In this document: positions 1-7,868 of the stretch, piece after piece
Numbering within the stretch: position 1 is the stretch's first letter
Layout: every line of letters begins with the position of its first letter
Source of the DNA: Asticcacaulis sp. AC402
GTDB lineage: Bacteria > Pseudomonadota > Alphaproteobacteria > Caulobacterales > Caulobacteraceae
NCBI RefSeq assembly: GCF_000495835.1
Contig: NZ_AWGC01000045.1
Coordinates: 1-47,658 of the forward strand
Length of the DNA: 47,658 nt
Direction: 5' to 3'
The notes under the pieces: model-generated
What the model saw: the letters and a program-made list of their open reading frames with translations, nothing else
Told to the model about the DNA's origin: nothing
Database searches by the model: none
Translations under genes and position numbers: made by a program

Positions 1-20
1 AGTGGGTCAGAGTCAATTAC
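1..20. repeat. left flank repeat of the RAYT unit
   Basis: The sequence gggtcagagtcaatta (4-19) lies just beyond the transposase stop. It is an imperfect inverted match to the segment at 814-832 on the other side of the gene. Such GGGTCAGA-type ends bordering RAYT genes are probably its recognition or processing sites (inference). Confidence 0.55.
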
Positions 21-25
21 GGACC

Positions 26-754
26 TTACAACAGCCGCGCCTGATGATCCACCTTGACCTCTTCCTCCTGTTTCTTGCGCGGCCTTCCCCTCACCGGCCG
101 CTCGACCCGACGTCCAAGCGCGGCTTCGATCTGCCGGCGGAACCGATCGCTGCCCGCGACCCAGCCGCGTTGGGCGGAATCGCGCAGAAGCGTGATTATC
201 TCCTCGCCTAGCCCCTCGTCAAATAGCGCCCTGTACCGCGCCTGACGCGCATCTTGCGTCGCGCCAAGCTCGGAATAGACCTGATGCGGAGTGATCAGCG
301 AATTTGCCAATCCATGCCCATTCGCGCCAAAACTTGACCAGGGATAGTCGGTTGCTTGCGCCACCATGTGCGCGCGCACCGGATTGGCTTCGATATAGTG
401 ATAGCAGGCCATGACGTAGTCTTCAGCATCGACGATTGTCGATTTGAACCGGCCTTCCCACAGCGTGCCGGTCCGGCCGTAGCTGCGATTGATGTAACCA
501 ACGTAGCGACGCCCCAACGACTGCATAAGCTGACCGACAGCGTCGTCCTGCCCCGGCGTGAGAAGCAGGTGAATATGGTTGGTCATCAGGACATAGGCGT
601 GCAGAGCACAACCATAACGGGCTAGCCCATCCCTGAGGTCGGCCAGAAACATTTGCCGGTCCGCGTCACAGAAGAATATGGCCTGTTTGTTGTTGCCGCG
701 CTGGATCACATGGTGAGCCTCCCCGGCAAGCGTCAGGCGCGGCGCACGCGGCAT
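26..754 (-). CDS. REP-associated tyrosine transposase (Y1_Tnp family)
   Basis: A 242-residue single-strand transposase of the IS200/Y1 (HUH) superfamily, the RAYT type that mobilises or maintains REP palindromes. It has the N-terminal 'HHVIQRGNN' block, the HUH metal-binding motif NHIHLLL (His60 and His62), and the catalytic-tyrosine helix RYVGYINRSYGR (Tyr87 likely), followed by the typical TLWEGRFKS and the basic tail GRPRKKQEEE. I start it at ATG 754, giving MPRAPRLTL, because this matches family N-termini; the frame is open upstream to 865 but that part looks unrelated. Imperfect inverted repeats flank it (about 4-19 and 814-832), and part of its 3' end is duplicated at 1657-1814. It appears intact. 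Family assignment is firm; mobility today is not shown. Confidence 0.93.
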   Translation of the reverse strand: MPRAPRLTLAGEAHHVIQRGNNKQAIFFCDADRQMFLADLRDGLARYGCALHAYVLMTNHIHLLLTPGQDDAVGQLMQSLGRRYVGYINRSYGRTGTLWEGRFKSTIVDAEDYVMACYHYIEANPVRAHMVAQATDYPWSSFGANGHGLANSLITPHQVYSELGATQDARQARYRALFDEGLGEEIITLLRDSAQRGWVAGSDRFRRQIEAALGRRVERPVRGRPRKKQEEEVKVDHQARLL

Positions 755-813
755 GATATAATCTCCATGGCAAAGTGGTTTGCCCCAGCTTAGGCCACCA
801 AGCTCAAATGTCA

Positions 814-832
814 ATAAATGAGTCTGACCCCT
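814..832. repeat. right flank repeat of the RAYT unit
   Basis: This segment, whose reverse complement begins aggggtcagactcattta, faces the 4-19 repeat about 60 bases upstream of the transposase start. Together they bound a unit of about 830 bases. From 833 to 976 I see no gene. Confidence 0.55.
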
Positions 833-976
833 TTTTGGTGGCAGCCTCTTGGCTAACTCAGACACTCACACGTATCGCTAACGGATGGCCAAACAGCGAC
901 ATCGACGCGCTCATGCCATGGAATTACAAAGCCTAACGGCCAAAGCTGGACGCTGACGCCATAAATGCAACATTAT

Positions 977-1012
977 AAAATTGATCAAAATTTTAAAATT
1001 GATCAAAATTTT
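977..1012. repeat. 18-bp perfect tandem duplication, AT-rich
   Basis: Two head-to-tail copies (977-994 and 995-1012) of aaaattgatcaaaatttt. Each carries the palindrome TTGATCAA. The second copy overlaps the stop codon of the leftward gene ending at 1003, so it could form a terminator-like fold or be a recent slippage product. Confidence 0.8.
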
Positions 1013-1518
1013 ACGTCTACAAATTCTGAAACCAAAACAATATTAGGTGAAAAATGCAACACCTCATCATTTGAGCAAATTTGCGCAGGGATTACGACTC
1101 TAAATTTAAGTGGAACCCCTACGGGAGCTAATCCTTGATATTGCCCTGCATACTTTAGGGTTATCTCCGTAACCGAGTTTGGTGCCCACCGTTGAATAGT
1201 TTCATCTTCCTTGAAAAAAGCATCCACATTTTCATATTCGATTACATTCCCTTCAGCAGTTATTAGGTCAGACACAATGAGTCTCGAGGGCCCTCCACGA
1301 TATACTTCTGATGTCACGCAATAATGGTTAATAGAATTATTTTGTACGGCAACGTTTACGTCCCCTATGCCTTGGCCAGCGTACGAAATCGATAAAATTT
1401 CAATCTGGTGATTTTCTGGCAGATTCCACCCCGGTTGCCGCGAAGAGTTTGCAACACAACCCTGTTGTAAAAACGCCATAAGCGTTAGAGCTGCGATTTT
1501 TATGGCTACTATTTTCAT
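1003..1518 (-). CDS. hypothetical exported protein, possible lipoprotein
   Basis: A 171-residue protein I do not recognise. From ATG 1518 it starts MKIVAIKIAALTLMAFLQQG, a short basic then hydrophobic signal peptide, followed by Cys. The residues before the Cys are L-Q-Q-G, so the lipobox is imperfect. The mature part looks beta-rich (many V, I, Y and N) without repeats or catalytic motifs. An in-frame ATG at 1545 would add nine residues, but the signal peptide fits 1518 better. The gene is far richer in A+T than its neighbours and sits between a transposase and a transposase fragment, so recent acquisition is likely. The stop lies inside an 18-bp tandem duplication. Confidence 0.65.
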   Translation of the reverse strand: MKIVAIKIAALTLMAFLQQGCVANSSRQPGWNLPENHQIEILSISYAGQGIGDVNVAVQNNSINHYCVTSEVYRGGPSRLIVSDLITAEGNVIEYENVDAFFKEDETIQRWAPNSVTEITLKYAGQYQGLAPVGVPLKFRVVIPAQICSNDEVLHFSPNIVLVSEFVDVKF

Positions 1519-1656
1519 GGTCCCGCACAATTTCCCATAAAGCACTGAAAGTTGCCGTTATTAATCTTAGCTACAGCAGGAGCATTTGAGCCCAGCCAAA
1601 GCGCCGCGCAAATACCATACGCCACAGCACCAAGGGAGGAATAAAGGGGTTAGAGA

Positions 1657-1814
1657 CAATTACGGACCTTACAACAGCGGCGCCTGATGATCCACCTTGA
1701 CCTCTTCCTCCTGTTTCTTGCGCGGCCTTCCCCTCACCGGCCGCTCGACCCGACGTCCAAGCGCGGCTTCGATCTGCCGGCGGAACCGATCGCTGCCCGC
1801 GACCCAGCCGCGTT
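1657..1814 (-). pseudogene. 3' fragment of a RAYT transposase
   Basis: These 158 bases repeat 14-171 with a single mismatch (36 against 1679), and weaker similarity extends left to 1644. The segment covers the last 48 or so codons of the transposase plus 12 bases beyond its stop. No start or HUH domain is present, so it is a dead remnant. The open frame spanning 1571-1822 on the minus strand reads it in a different frame and is not a gene. Confidence 0.9.
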
Positions 1815-1867
1815 CCCGGCATTACGGTGCCATGATTTAGAATACTAAATTCAGGCCAGACTGTCTC

Positions 1868-1883
1868 GCGCGATCGTTCGCGC
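1868..1883. terminator. small hairpin after the GT2-GT4 pair
   Basis: Perfect 6-bp stem gcgcga/tcgcgc with loop tcgt, 28 bases past the stop of the leftward GT4 gene. There is no T-run, so this is only a candidate terminator. A 10-bp palindrome tcaggcctga (1892-1901) lies between it and the stop. Confidence 0.3.
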
Positions 1884-1911
1884 CTCTGCCTTCAGGCCTG
1901 AGTGGTGACGG

Positions 1912-3162
1912 CTAACGGCTGGCTGTCGCGCCATATAGCTCTGTCAACTTGTCCATGATGCCACCGTTATAGGCTTCGAGGTCGAACTGCGGCACCGTCA
2001 CCTGGATATCGCCCGTGATGATCCCCGTCAGGCGCGAAGCCAGGCTGCCCGGATTGGCGACAACGAAATGCTCGCCGTGGACACCCTTCTCGACCTTTTC
2101 TGCCATGCCGCCGACGTTCGACACCAGAGCCGGCACGCCCGACAGGCGCGCCTCCTGCAGCACAACCGGGGCATTTTCCCACCATACCGATGGCATGACG
2201 ATCCAGTCGCAGTCGCGCATCAGACCGACCACGTCCTCGCTCTTGTAACCGCCGTTTAAGGTCACCGTCGGGAACAGGTCTTTAATCGTCTCGGACTGAG
2301 ACGCGAAATAATCCAGATTGGCCTGGCCGTGGGCCGTGCCGTACAACACCACCCGAATTTTCTCCAGCGTTGTTTCGGGCAACAGTTTCATGGCCCTCAG
2401 CACCACGTCCACACCCTTGAACGGGGTGAACTGGCCGAAATAGCCCAGCACGAGCGGCCGCTCTTCGCTATAGGCCGCAACCAGGGGCTTCCCTTCGACG
2501 CTCTCGCCGGCATAGCGCATCGATACCAGGTTCTCGACCACGTGCAGGCGGTGGGCATCGACGCCGAACTCAGTGTAGCGCTTGGCCAGGAAGGCGCTGG
2601 GCGAGATGATGCCGTCCAGCGAATTCAATGCCCGCAGAATGCGTTCGCGGCGCAAGAAGAAGAAGCCCGAGGGGGTACCCGGGAAGCACTTGGCGCATTC
2701 CGACGGCGACGACGCGTGGCACAGCTCGTTGCTGGTCTTGATCATCTGGCCGTAGTGGTGGCAGATGCCGCCATATTCGTGCAGAGTCAGGAAAACCTTG
2801 ACGCCCTTGGTTTGCTTGATCTCCTGGATCACGTCCAGGCCAATGCCGAAATAGTGGTGGAAGTGGATCAGGTCGGGTTTGAAATCCCCGATCATCTCGT
2901 CCATGTCCTTCATCACCTGGTGGAAGTTGCGCGCGGTCAGGCGGAAGTCGTCGAACTCAGCCCCCACCCACAGCAGTTCATCCTCACGGCCGCGGAAGGC
3001 ACCAAAACGGCCGTCATGACCGATATTGCCATGCGGAGTCAGGGCGACGAACAGGCAGTCATGCCCCTGCGCCTTCAAGGCTTGAAAGTGCGCCATGGCT
3101 GCGTTCTCGGCCCCCCCCTTGGTGATATCAGGGTGGGAATGGGCGACAACGATGAGTCTCAC
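1912..3162 (-). CDS. GT4-family glycosyltransferase
   Basis: A 416-residue GT-B retaining glycosyltransferase, cytoplasmic or peripheral at the inner membrane, adding a sugar from a nucleotide donor to a growing surface glycan; donor and acceptor unknown. The N-terminus has the acceptor-side signature AHSHPDITKGGAE, and the donor domain has YFGQFTPFKGVDVVL and the EX7E motif (Glu329 and Glu337, ENAPVVLQE) followed by SNVGGMAEKV. The start is GTG 3162: it overlaps the upstream TGA as GTGA, with GGAG about 8 bases before it, and matches family length; an ATG at 3198 would add unrelated residues. It is translationally coupled to the GT2 gene. A paralogue at 13845-15377 shares the HSHP...KGGAE and WWEN.PVV.QEA blocks. 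Confidence 0.9.
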   Translation of the reverse strand: MRLIVVAHSHPDITKGGAENAAMAHFQALKAQGHDCLFVALTPHGNIGHDGRFGAFRGREDELLWVGAEFDDFRLTARNFHQVMKDMDEMIGDFKPDLIHFHHYFGIGLDVIQEIKQTKGVKVFLTLHEYGGICHHYGQMIKTSNELCHASSPSECAKCFPGTPSGFFFLRRERILRALNSLDGIISPSAFLAKRYTEFGVDAHRLHVVENLVSMRYAGESVEGKPLVAAYSEERPLVLGYFGQFTPFKGVDVVLRAMKLLPETTLEKIRVVLYGTAHGQANLDYFASQSETIKDLFPTVTLNGGYKSEDVVGLMRDCDWIVMPSVWWENAPVVLQEARLSGVPALVSNVGGMAEKVEKGVHGEHFVVANPGSLASRLTGIITGDIQVTVPQFDLEAYNGGIMDKLTELYGATASR

Positions 3163-4913
3163 AGCAGGTCTCCGCGGCTGGCCAGGAAGTCTTCCCATCG
3201 GTGGGAAAACAGCTTGCTGTTCTTAAGGGTAAAGAAGGCGCGCGCGCCACCGCCCATCAGGCCGATCGACTGGCGCTCCAGGTGGTAGACGCCCGGTCCG
3301 TCGACCAGCAGGACCTCATGGCCGTCCTTCAGCCGCTGCAGGCACAGGTCGACGTCTTCGAAGTCGCCGTTGATGAACGAGGAGTCGAAATATTCGATGC
3401 CGGTACCCGCCTGCTTGTCCACCAGCATCATCGCCCCGGTCACCGCTGTCACCGGCCGCACCTTGATGCCGTCATGGCGGTAGTGCAGGCCCTTGCGGAT
3501 ATGGTCGGCCAGAACCAGGCCGGCATAGCTGTCGCTCTTGAGGAACTGTATGCCCAGATGCTGGATGGTGTTGTCTTCGAACAGCAGCGTGAAACCTATC
3601 ACCGAACCGGGTTTTTCGCGCAACACCTCGACGCCGCGCACGAGCGTTGCGTAGTCCCGGACGTAGGCATCCGAGTTCATGAACAGGATCTTGTTGCCAT
3701 CGCCATAGTGGGCGCCGACATTGCTGGCCGTGGCGAAACCGGACTCGCCCATGGTCTGGACCAGCTTGACAGGCTTGGTCAGCTTGCGGGCATGATGGGT
3801 CAGGAACCTCTTCATCGACGAAAACAGCGAACGGTCGTCGCACACAACCACCCACTGGAAGTTCTGCGGCGAGCGCTGCTGCATTTCGACGATGTCGAGC
3901 AGGAAGAAATCCGTACCGTAGAATGGCACGACAATCGACACTTCTGTCTTTTCGGTCGCCGGCACCAGGTCGTAGATGACGGCCTTTTCGATGGCCTGCT
4001 GGATATCCTTGCGCTGACGCAACGGCGAGTCGGTGGCATCGAAGAACCAGGCGAGGTCGTCCGGACGCTCTTCGCAGATCTGGCGCACGACGTGGCCGGC
4101 CAGGTCCAGGCCCAGCGCACTGGTATTGCCGCGCCCTTCCAGGTTCAGCGGCGTGGCGAACACGCCATCGGGACCATCTGCGATGACAACGTAGTTGCCG
4201 CTCATCTCGTTAAGACGCGTCCAGGCGATAAAGCCATGGGTATTGGTCTTGAGCGACAGTCCCAGCGCCTTCAGGTGGGTCGAGACGTCCGGCCGGGGCT
4301 TGGCATAGACCGTCAACTCATGGAGACTGAAATCGTCGAGATTGCACAGGGACAGCTTCTGCAGGCTGACGTCGGGACACCAGCCGTCGATAATCGTCAT
4401 AACGCCGTCGAAAAGGCCGACGGCATCGAGGTGGATGGAGGCAGGACCGCTGTGCAGTTCGCCACCGGCCATGGCCTTGAGCAGGAACTGTTCCAGTGGG
4501 GAGGTCGCCATCAGGCTGCCGATCTGTTCGGCCACCAAACGGTGAAACGGGAGCTCATTGACCTTCTTTCGGTCCAGTTTTTGGACCTCGACCTCGAAGG
4601 TGCTGTCACTGCCGTCAATCGCGACACGGCCGCGGCTGAAGCCCGAGGTCGGACGCAGGTCGTCGCCGAACGTGATGCTGCAGCGGGCGACAAAACCGCG
4701 TGCGTCCGGCGACAGGCCGAAGCCCAGCAGATAATCGACGACGTCCTCGCGGTCGTGGTAGGCGATACCGTCCAGCTTTAAGGTCGCGCCGGTTTCCGTG
4801 AAGCGCAGGACGGAAAAGGGCAACTCGTCCAACGTTGTCCAGCCGGTGACGAAGACATAGGCCTCCTCGTCAAAAACGGTGTAGATTTTTTCTAGATTGT
4901 AGTCTGAAATCAT
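3159..4913 (-). CDS. GT2-family glycosyltransferase with two N-terminal GW modules
   Basis: A 584-residue two-part protein. The C-terminal part (about 315 to the end) is a GT-A family 2 transferase: SIVVPFYG at its start, FMNSDAYV as the DXD-like metal site, and FINGDFEDVDLCLQ as the catalytic-base region, ending in an FKL-like 'FFTLKNSKLFSHRW'. The first ~310 residues carry two degenerate copies of the module found throughout this locus (FVTGW...SPDARGF, about 15-80; IIDGWCP...KPRPDV...GF, about 165-240). Start ATG 4913 has AGGGAC just before it. The stop overlaps the GTG of the downstream GT4 gene. Role: sugar addition in surface-polysaccharide synthesis (family knowledge); the module function is unknown. 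Confidence 0.88.
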   Translation of the reverse strand: MISDYNLEKIYTVFDEEAYVFVTGWTTLDELPFSVLRFTETGATLKLDGIAYHDREDVVDYLLGFGLSPDARGFVARCSITFGDDLRPTSGFSRGRVAIDGSDSTFEVEVQKLDRKKVNELPFHRLVAEQIGSLMATSPLEQFLLKAMAGGELHSGPASIHLDAVGLFDGVMTIIDGWCPDVSLQKLSLCNLDDFSLHELTVYAKPRPDVSTHLKALGLSLKTNTHGFIAWTRLNEMSGNYVVIADGPDGVFATPLNLEGRGNTSALGLDLAGHVVRQICEERPDDLAWFFDATDSPLRQRKDIQQAIEKAVIYDLVPATEKTEVSIVVPFYGTDFFLLDIVEMQQRSPQNFQWVVVCDDRSLFSSMKRFLTHHARKLTKPVKLVQTMGESGFATASNVGAHYGDGNKILFMNSDAYVRDYATLVRGVEVLREKPGSVIGFTLLFEDNTIQHLGIQFLKSDSYAGLVLADHIRKGLHYRHDGIKVRPVTAVTGAMMLVDKQAGTGIEYFDSSFINGDFEDVDLCLQRLKDGHEVLLVDGPGVYHLERQSIGLMGGGARAFFTLKNSKLFSHRWEDFLASRGDLL

Positions 4914-4948
4914 GTCCCTGCTCGCGACCGCCAATCCGGCAGTGAGGA

Positions 4949-4974
4949 CGCCCCGAACGAAAACGTCCGGGGCG
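4949..4974. terminator. GC-rich hairpin between two leftward genes
   Basis: An 11-bp stem with one mismatch (cgccccgaacg/cgtccggggcg) and an aaaa loop, in the 70-base gap between the pyruvyltransferase stop (4984) and the GT2 start (4913). No T-run follows on the minus strand, so it may attenuate or stabilise mRNA rather than terminate fully. Confidence 0.5.
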
Positions 4975-4983
4975 CTTTATGCC

Positions 4984-6138
4984 TTACTCTGCGGCAATCT
5001 TTCGCACGTGTTCGACCGGCTCCAGGCCGTTGTTGCGCAGGAAGGTGACGTAGTTTTGCGCCCGTTCACGGCGGTCGGCGTCATAGGCGTCGCCGTCGAA
5101 CTTAATCAGCTTCTTCAGATTGCTGCGCGTCAGGTGCTTGTCGGCCAGTTCGCCCTTGGTCAAAACGGGTACGCCGGTCTGGCGGCACATTTCCTCGGTG
5201 CGCGAGTCAATGGCGACGACGCAGCCCATCTTGCCGGCCTGGATCGCCAACTGGGTACCGTGATAGCGCGGCCCTATGGTCAGGTCGTAGCGGGTCAACG
5301 AGTCCATCCATGCCGGGATATCGTAGAACGACCGGGCGTAGGTGCGACACCAGGACTTGAACTCGTCCATCGTGTAGTGCGGCACGGTGTGCTGGCGGAT
5401 CTTGTCCAGCGTGCTCTGATCCATGTCGTCGAACAGGCCACGCGAAATCTTGATCATCTCTGTCATCGACTGGACGACGTACTGACCAAACGCTGTCGGA
5501 TCCATCATCAGGGCGATCAGTTGCTGCTCGATCGGACGGATGTCGGTCCACGACTGGTGGCCACCGCAAACCGAAACCGAACGCGGTACCGGGATGGAAT
5601 CCCAGTCGGCCTGGATGGTTTTGCCCAGGTTGACGTCTTTCGAAATGAAGTGGGTCGGGCAGCCGCCGACTATGGTGTCGTCGACGCCGAAACGCGCCAG
5701 CTGCTGTGACGTGAAGGGGCCGCGGGTATAGATGTTGGACGTCGAACCGAAGCGCTTCTTGGTCAGGGCCCGGACCCAGGCCACTGTGCCCTCCTTGGGG
5801 TTGACCTCGGCCTCCATGTTGTCGGCCTGGGCGCCCAGACCTATGGCGATAACCGGCTTGTCGACGGCTTCGATGATGGCGGCGGCGCCGGTCAGGTCGG
5901 TGTGCTTGCCGAACTGGTTGGCGCAGGGAATGACGATGGCGTCGTACTTGTTCAGGTCTTCGGCCTTGGTTGCCCACGACGTCCAGTGGAAGTCGGCATC
6001 GATCTGATGCGAGATGGCATAAACGAAGGCCAGGTTGCCGTTGTTGTGACCGATAGCGGTGTTAAGGAAGTCAAATGGCTGGTTGGAATAGAGCCCCAGA
6101 TCTTCAATTTTCCACAGAAACGCAATTTTCTTCCTCAA
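4984..6138 (-). CDS. polysaccharide pyruvyl transferase family protein
   Basis: A 384-residue GT-B-like protein of the CsaB/PssM pyruvyltransferase fold, which as a family moves a pyruvyl ketal from phosphoenolpyruvate onto a sugar of a surface glycan. Family landmarks: GHNNGNLAF near the N-terminus, IGLGAQAD, IYTRGPFTSQQL, VGGCPTHF and TIGPRYHGTQLAIQAG. The start is TTG 6138, with AAGGAG (6145-6150) six bases before it. This makes the protein exactly as long as its gap-free paralogue at 7869-9023, and the alignment starts at KKIA. An ATG at 6234 would add 32 unrelated residues. It is read away from the gene at 6331. The real substrate may differ, since the family is broad. Confidence 0.88.
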   Translation of the reverse strand: MRKKIAFLWKIEDLGLYSNQPFDFLNTAIGHNNGNLAFVYAISHQIDADFHWTSWATKAEDLNKYDAIVIPCANQFGKHTDLTGAAAIIEAVDKPVIAIGLGAQADNMEAEVNPKEGTVAWVRALTKKRFGSTSNIYTRGPFTSQQLARFGVDDTIVGGCPTHFISKDVNLGKTIQADWDSIPVPRSVSVCGGHQSWTDIRPIEQQLIALMMDPTAFGQYVVQSMTEMIKISRGLFDDMDQSTLDKIRQHTVPHYTMDEFKSWCRTYARSFYDIPAWMDSLTRYDLTIGPRYHGTQLAIQAGKMGCVVAIDSRTEEMCRQTGVPVLTKGELADKHLTRSNLKKLIKFDGDAYDADRRERAQNYVTFLRNNGLEPVEHVRKIAAE

Positions 6139-6330
6139 AATCAGCTCCTTAGCGATAGCCTGCTTAAACGATGCCGGGCACCATATAAAAGCCACCCCTG
6201 CGAGTCTAGGGGAAATCGGCGCAGGATTGTGCATGCGCGAACGGACTTGTCATATTACGCGCTCTGATATATCGGACCTGAACCGGCGGCGCAGTCCGCT
6301 CGCAAGTCATATTACTCGGGCCTTTGACGC
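6139..6330. promoter_or_regulatory. divergent control region with a 13-bp direct repeat
   Basis: A 192-base gap between divergently read pyruvyltransferase-fold genes. It holds gtcatattacgcg (6249-6261) and gtcatattactcg (6306-6318), matching at 12 of 13 positions and 57 bases apart, which could be sites for a regulator. No convincing -35/-10 pair was seen. Confidence 0.4.
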
Positions 6331-7767
6331 ATGTCTGAATTCTGGATCGACCAGTTGACCGTCGAAAAGGTCGTCTTGACCGGATTGCGCGCCGACTCTG
6401 CTGTTCTGGAAGGCGGAGTCGATCTGTTTGTTGATGAGGCCCCGTGGGCGCGCCTGTTTCCGCTGGCCCACGCCCACGCCGTCCAGGAGGTTGGCGGCGT
6501 CCTCTCGATCGACATACAGCTGCCCTACCGCCTTGGCGAGGGCTTCGACCGTCCCCGCCTGCGGCTGGTCATGGCCGCGACGGGTGAGCCTATCGGTCAT
6601 TCGGCCTCGCGCCCCCTGCCCCGCAAACGCAAGGCACGGGCCCTGGTGTTGATTCCGGCCGGACACCGTTACGATCACGACAAGGTGCGTATGCACGACT
6701 GGCCGGTGTCCCAGATCATCGACACCTATTCCAATATCGGCGACCTGATGGTCTACGATTCGACGCTGAAATTGCTTGATTTCGATGAGATCGAGGTCGC
6801 CAATATCGTCGATTTCAACGATCACGACGTCGATCGCTACAATACCGAGTTCGACTTCGCCTTCCTGCGTGGCTCGAACTTCATTCACGAATACATGGAC
6901 TGGGCACGGGCAGGCGACCTGATCGAACGCCTGGATATCCCTGTCTTCGCCATCGGCGTCGGCGCCCAGGCCGAAACCCGTCGCCCGATCAACCTGCCGC
7001 CGGAAGGCCAGCGCGTGTGGGCCGCCATTGCTGACAAATGCGGCTCGATCGGTGTGCGCGGCATCTATTCGGCCGAGGTCCTGGCGCACAACGGCATTAA
7101 GAACGTCGAGGTCGTCGGCTGCCCGTCGCTGTTTCGCCGCCGCGACCGCAATCTGACTCTGGACCTGAAACACCAGGCCGATATCCGTCGCATCGCCTTC
7201 AGCCTGCGCCGTGAAACCGGCGGCAACTACTGCCGCGACCTGGAAACCTATCTCGGACTGCAACGCGCCTTTATGCTGCGCCTTGACCAGGAAAGCCAGA
7301 TGACGGTCACCCTGCACGGAGAGCGCGAGGAGAAGGCCTACTTCTTCCGCGACCGCGACCGCGAACTCCAGGCACGTGAAACCCTCTTCGAAGAAGACTG
7401 GTTCCAGGAATCCACTATTTTCCAGATGGAAGACATTTATCGCACGCGGATGTTCTTCAACACCACCGTGGCGCAGTATGACGACTTTATTGTCACCCAG
7501 GACTTCGCCATCGGTTACCGCGTCCACGGCATCCTGCCGGCCCTGGCCAACGGCATACCTGCCATGCTGGTTGATTACGACGAGCGCAGCGCCGAGCTGG
7601 CGCAAACGCTCAACATTCCGCTGATCCCCGAAAGCGAATTGAAGAACGCCTCGTGGCGTGATTTCTACAAGCGTGAGGCCTGGAGCCGCTTTGCCGCGAG
7701 CTTCACGGAAAAATACGACACCATGCGCAAGTATTTGACAAAAAACGGTGTCCCCCATAGGCTTTAA
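6331..7767 (+). CDS. polysaccharide pyruvyl transferase family protein with N-terminal extension
   Basis: A 478-residue protein. Residues from about 108 on have the pyruvyltransferase-like fold: VLIPAGHRYDHDK, DTYSNIGDLMVYD, FDFAFLRGSNFIHEYMDW, FAIGVGAQAE, GVRGIYSAEVL, EVVGCPSLF and the C-terminal GYRVHGILPALANGIPAM. The first ~105 residues are an extra beta-rich domain that may be a diverged form of the GW module of this locus (weak). It is only distantly related to the two 384-residue members on either side. Start is ATG 6331. Likely role: pyruvyl or related modification of the exported glycan; the substrate cannot be read from the sequence. Confidence 0.83.
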   Translation: MSEFWIDQLTVEKVVLTGLRADSAVLEGGVDLFVDEAPWARLFPLAHAHAVQEVGGVLSIDIQLPYRLGEGFDRPRLRLVMAATGEPIGHSASRPLPRKRKARALVLIPAGHRYDHDKVRMHDWPVSQIIDTYSNIGDLMVYDSTLKLLDFDEIEVANIVDFNDHDVDRYNTEFDFAFLRGSNFIHEYMDWARAGDLIERLDIPVFAIGVGAQAETRRPINLPPEGQRVWAAIADKCGSIGVRGIYSAEVLAHNGIKNVEVVGCPSLFRRRDRNLTLDLKHQADIRRIAFSLRRETGGNYCRDLETYLGLQRAFMLRLDQESQMTVTLHGEREEKAYFFRDRDRELQARETLFEEDWFQESTIFQMEDIYRTRMFFNTTVAQYDDFIVTQDFAIGYRVHGILPALANGIPAMLVDYDERSAELAQTLNIPLIPESELKNASWRDFYKREAWSRFAASFTEKYDTMRKYLTKNGVPHRL

Positions 7768-7776
7768 ACCAGGCTT

Positions 7777-7807
7777 TGCCGCCCATGCTCAAAATGGCCT
7801 GGCGGCA
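7777..7807 (+). terminator. hairpin plus short T-run after 7767
   Basis: Stem tgccgcc/ggcggca, 17-base loop, then ggctttt. An alternative pairing ccaggc/gcctgg overlaps it. Plausible rightward terminator between two pyruvyltransferase-fold genes. Confidence 0.4.
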
Positions 7808-7868
7808 GGCTTTTCCCCACGACAGCGCCCGATTATCTGCTCACCGGCGAAAACTTTCAGGATGATTT

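Noticed and set aside
1571-1822. An 83-codon minus-strand frame between the lipoprotein-like gene and the GT4 gene
   Set aside because: It reads through a broken transposase end in the wrong frame; no independent support.
3201-4781. A 526-codon open frame on the plus strand opposite the GT2 gene
   Set aside because: It mirrors a well-supported gene on the other strand and its translation has no family features; long antisense frames are common in GC-rich DNA.
6307-7758. A 483-codon open frame opposite the 478-residue pyruvyltransferase-fold gene
   Set aside because: Antisense shadow: the plus-strand product has clear family motifs and this one has none.
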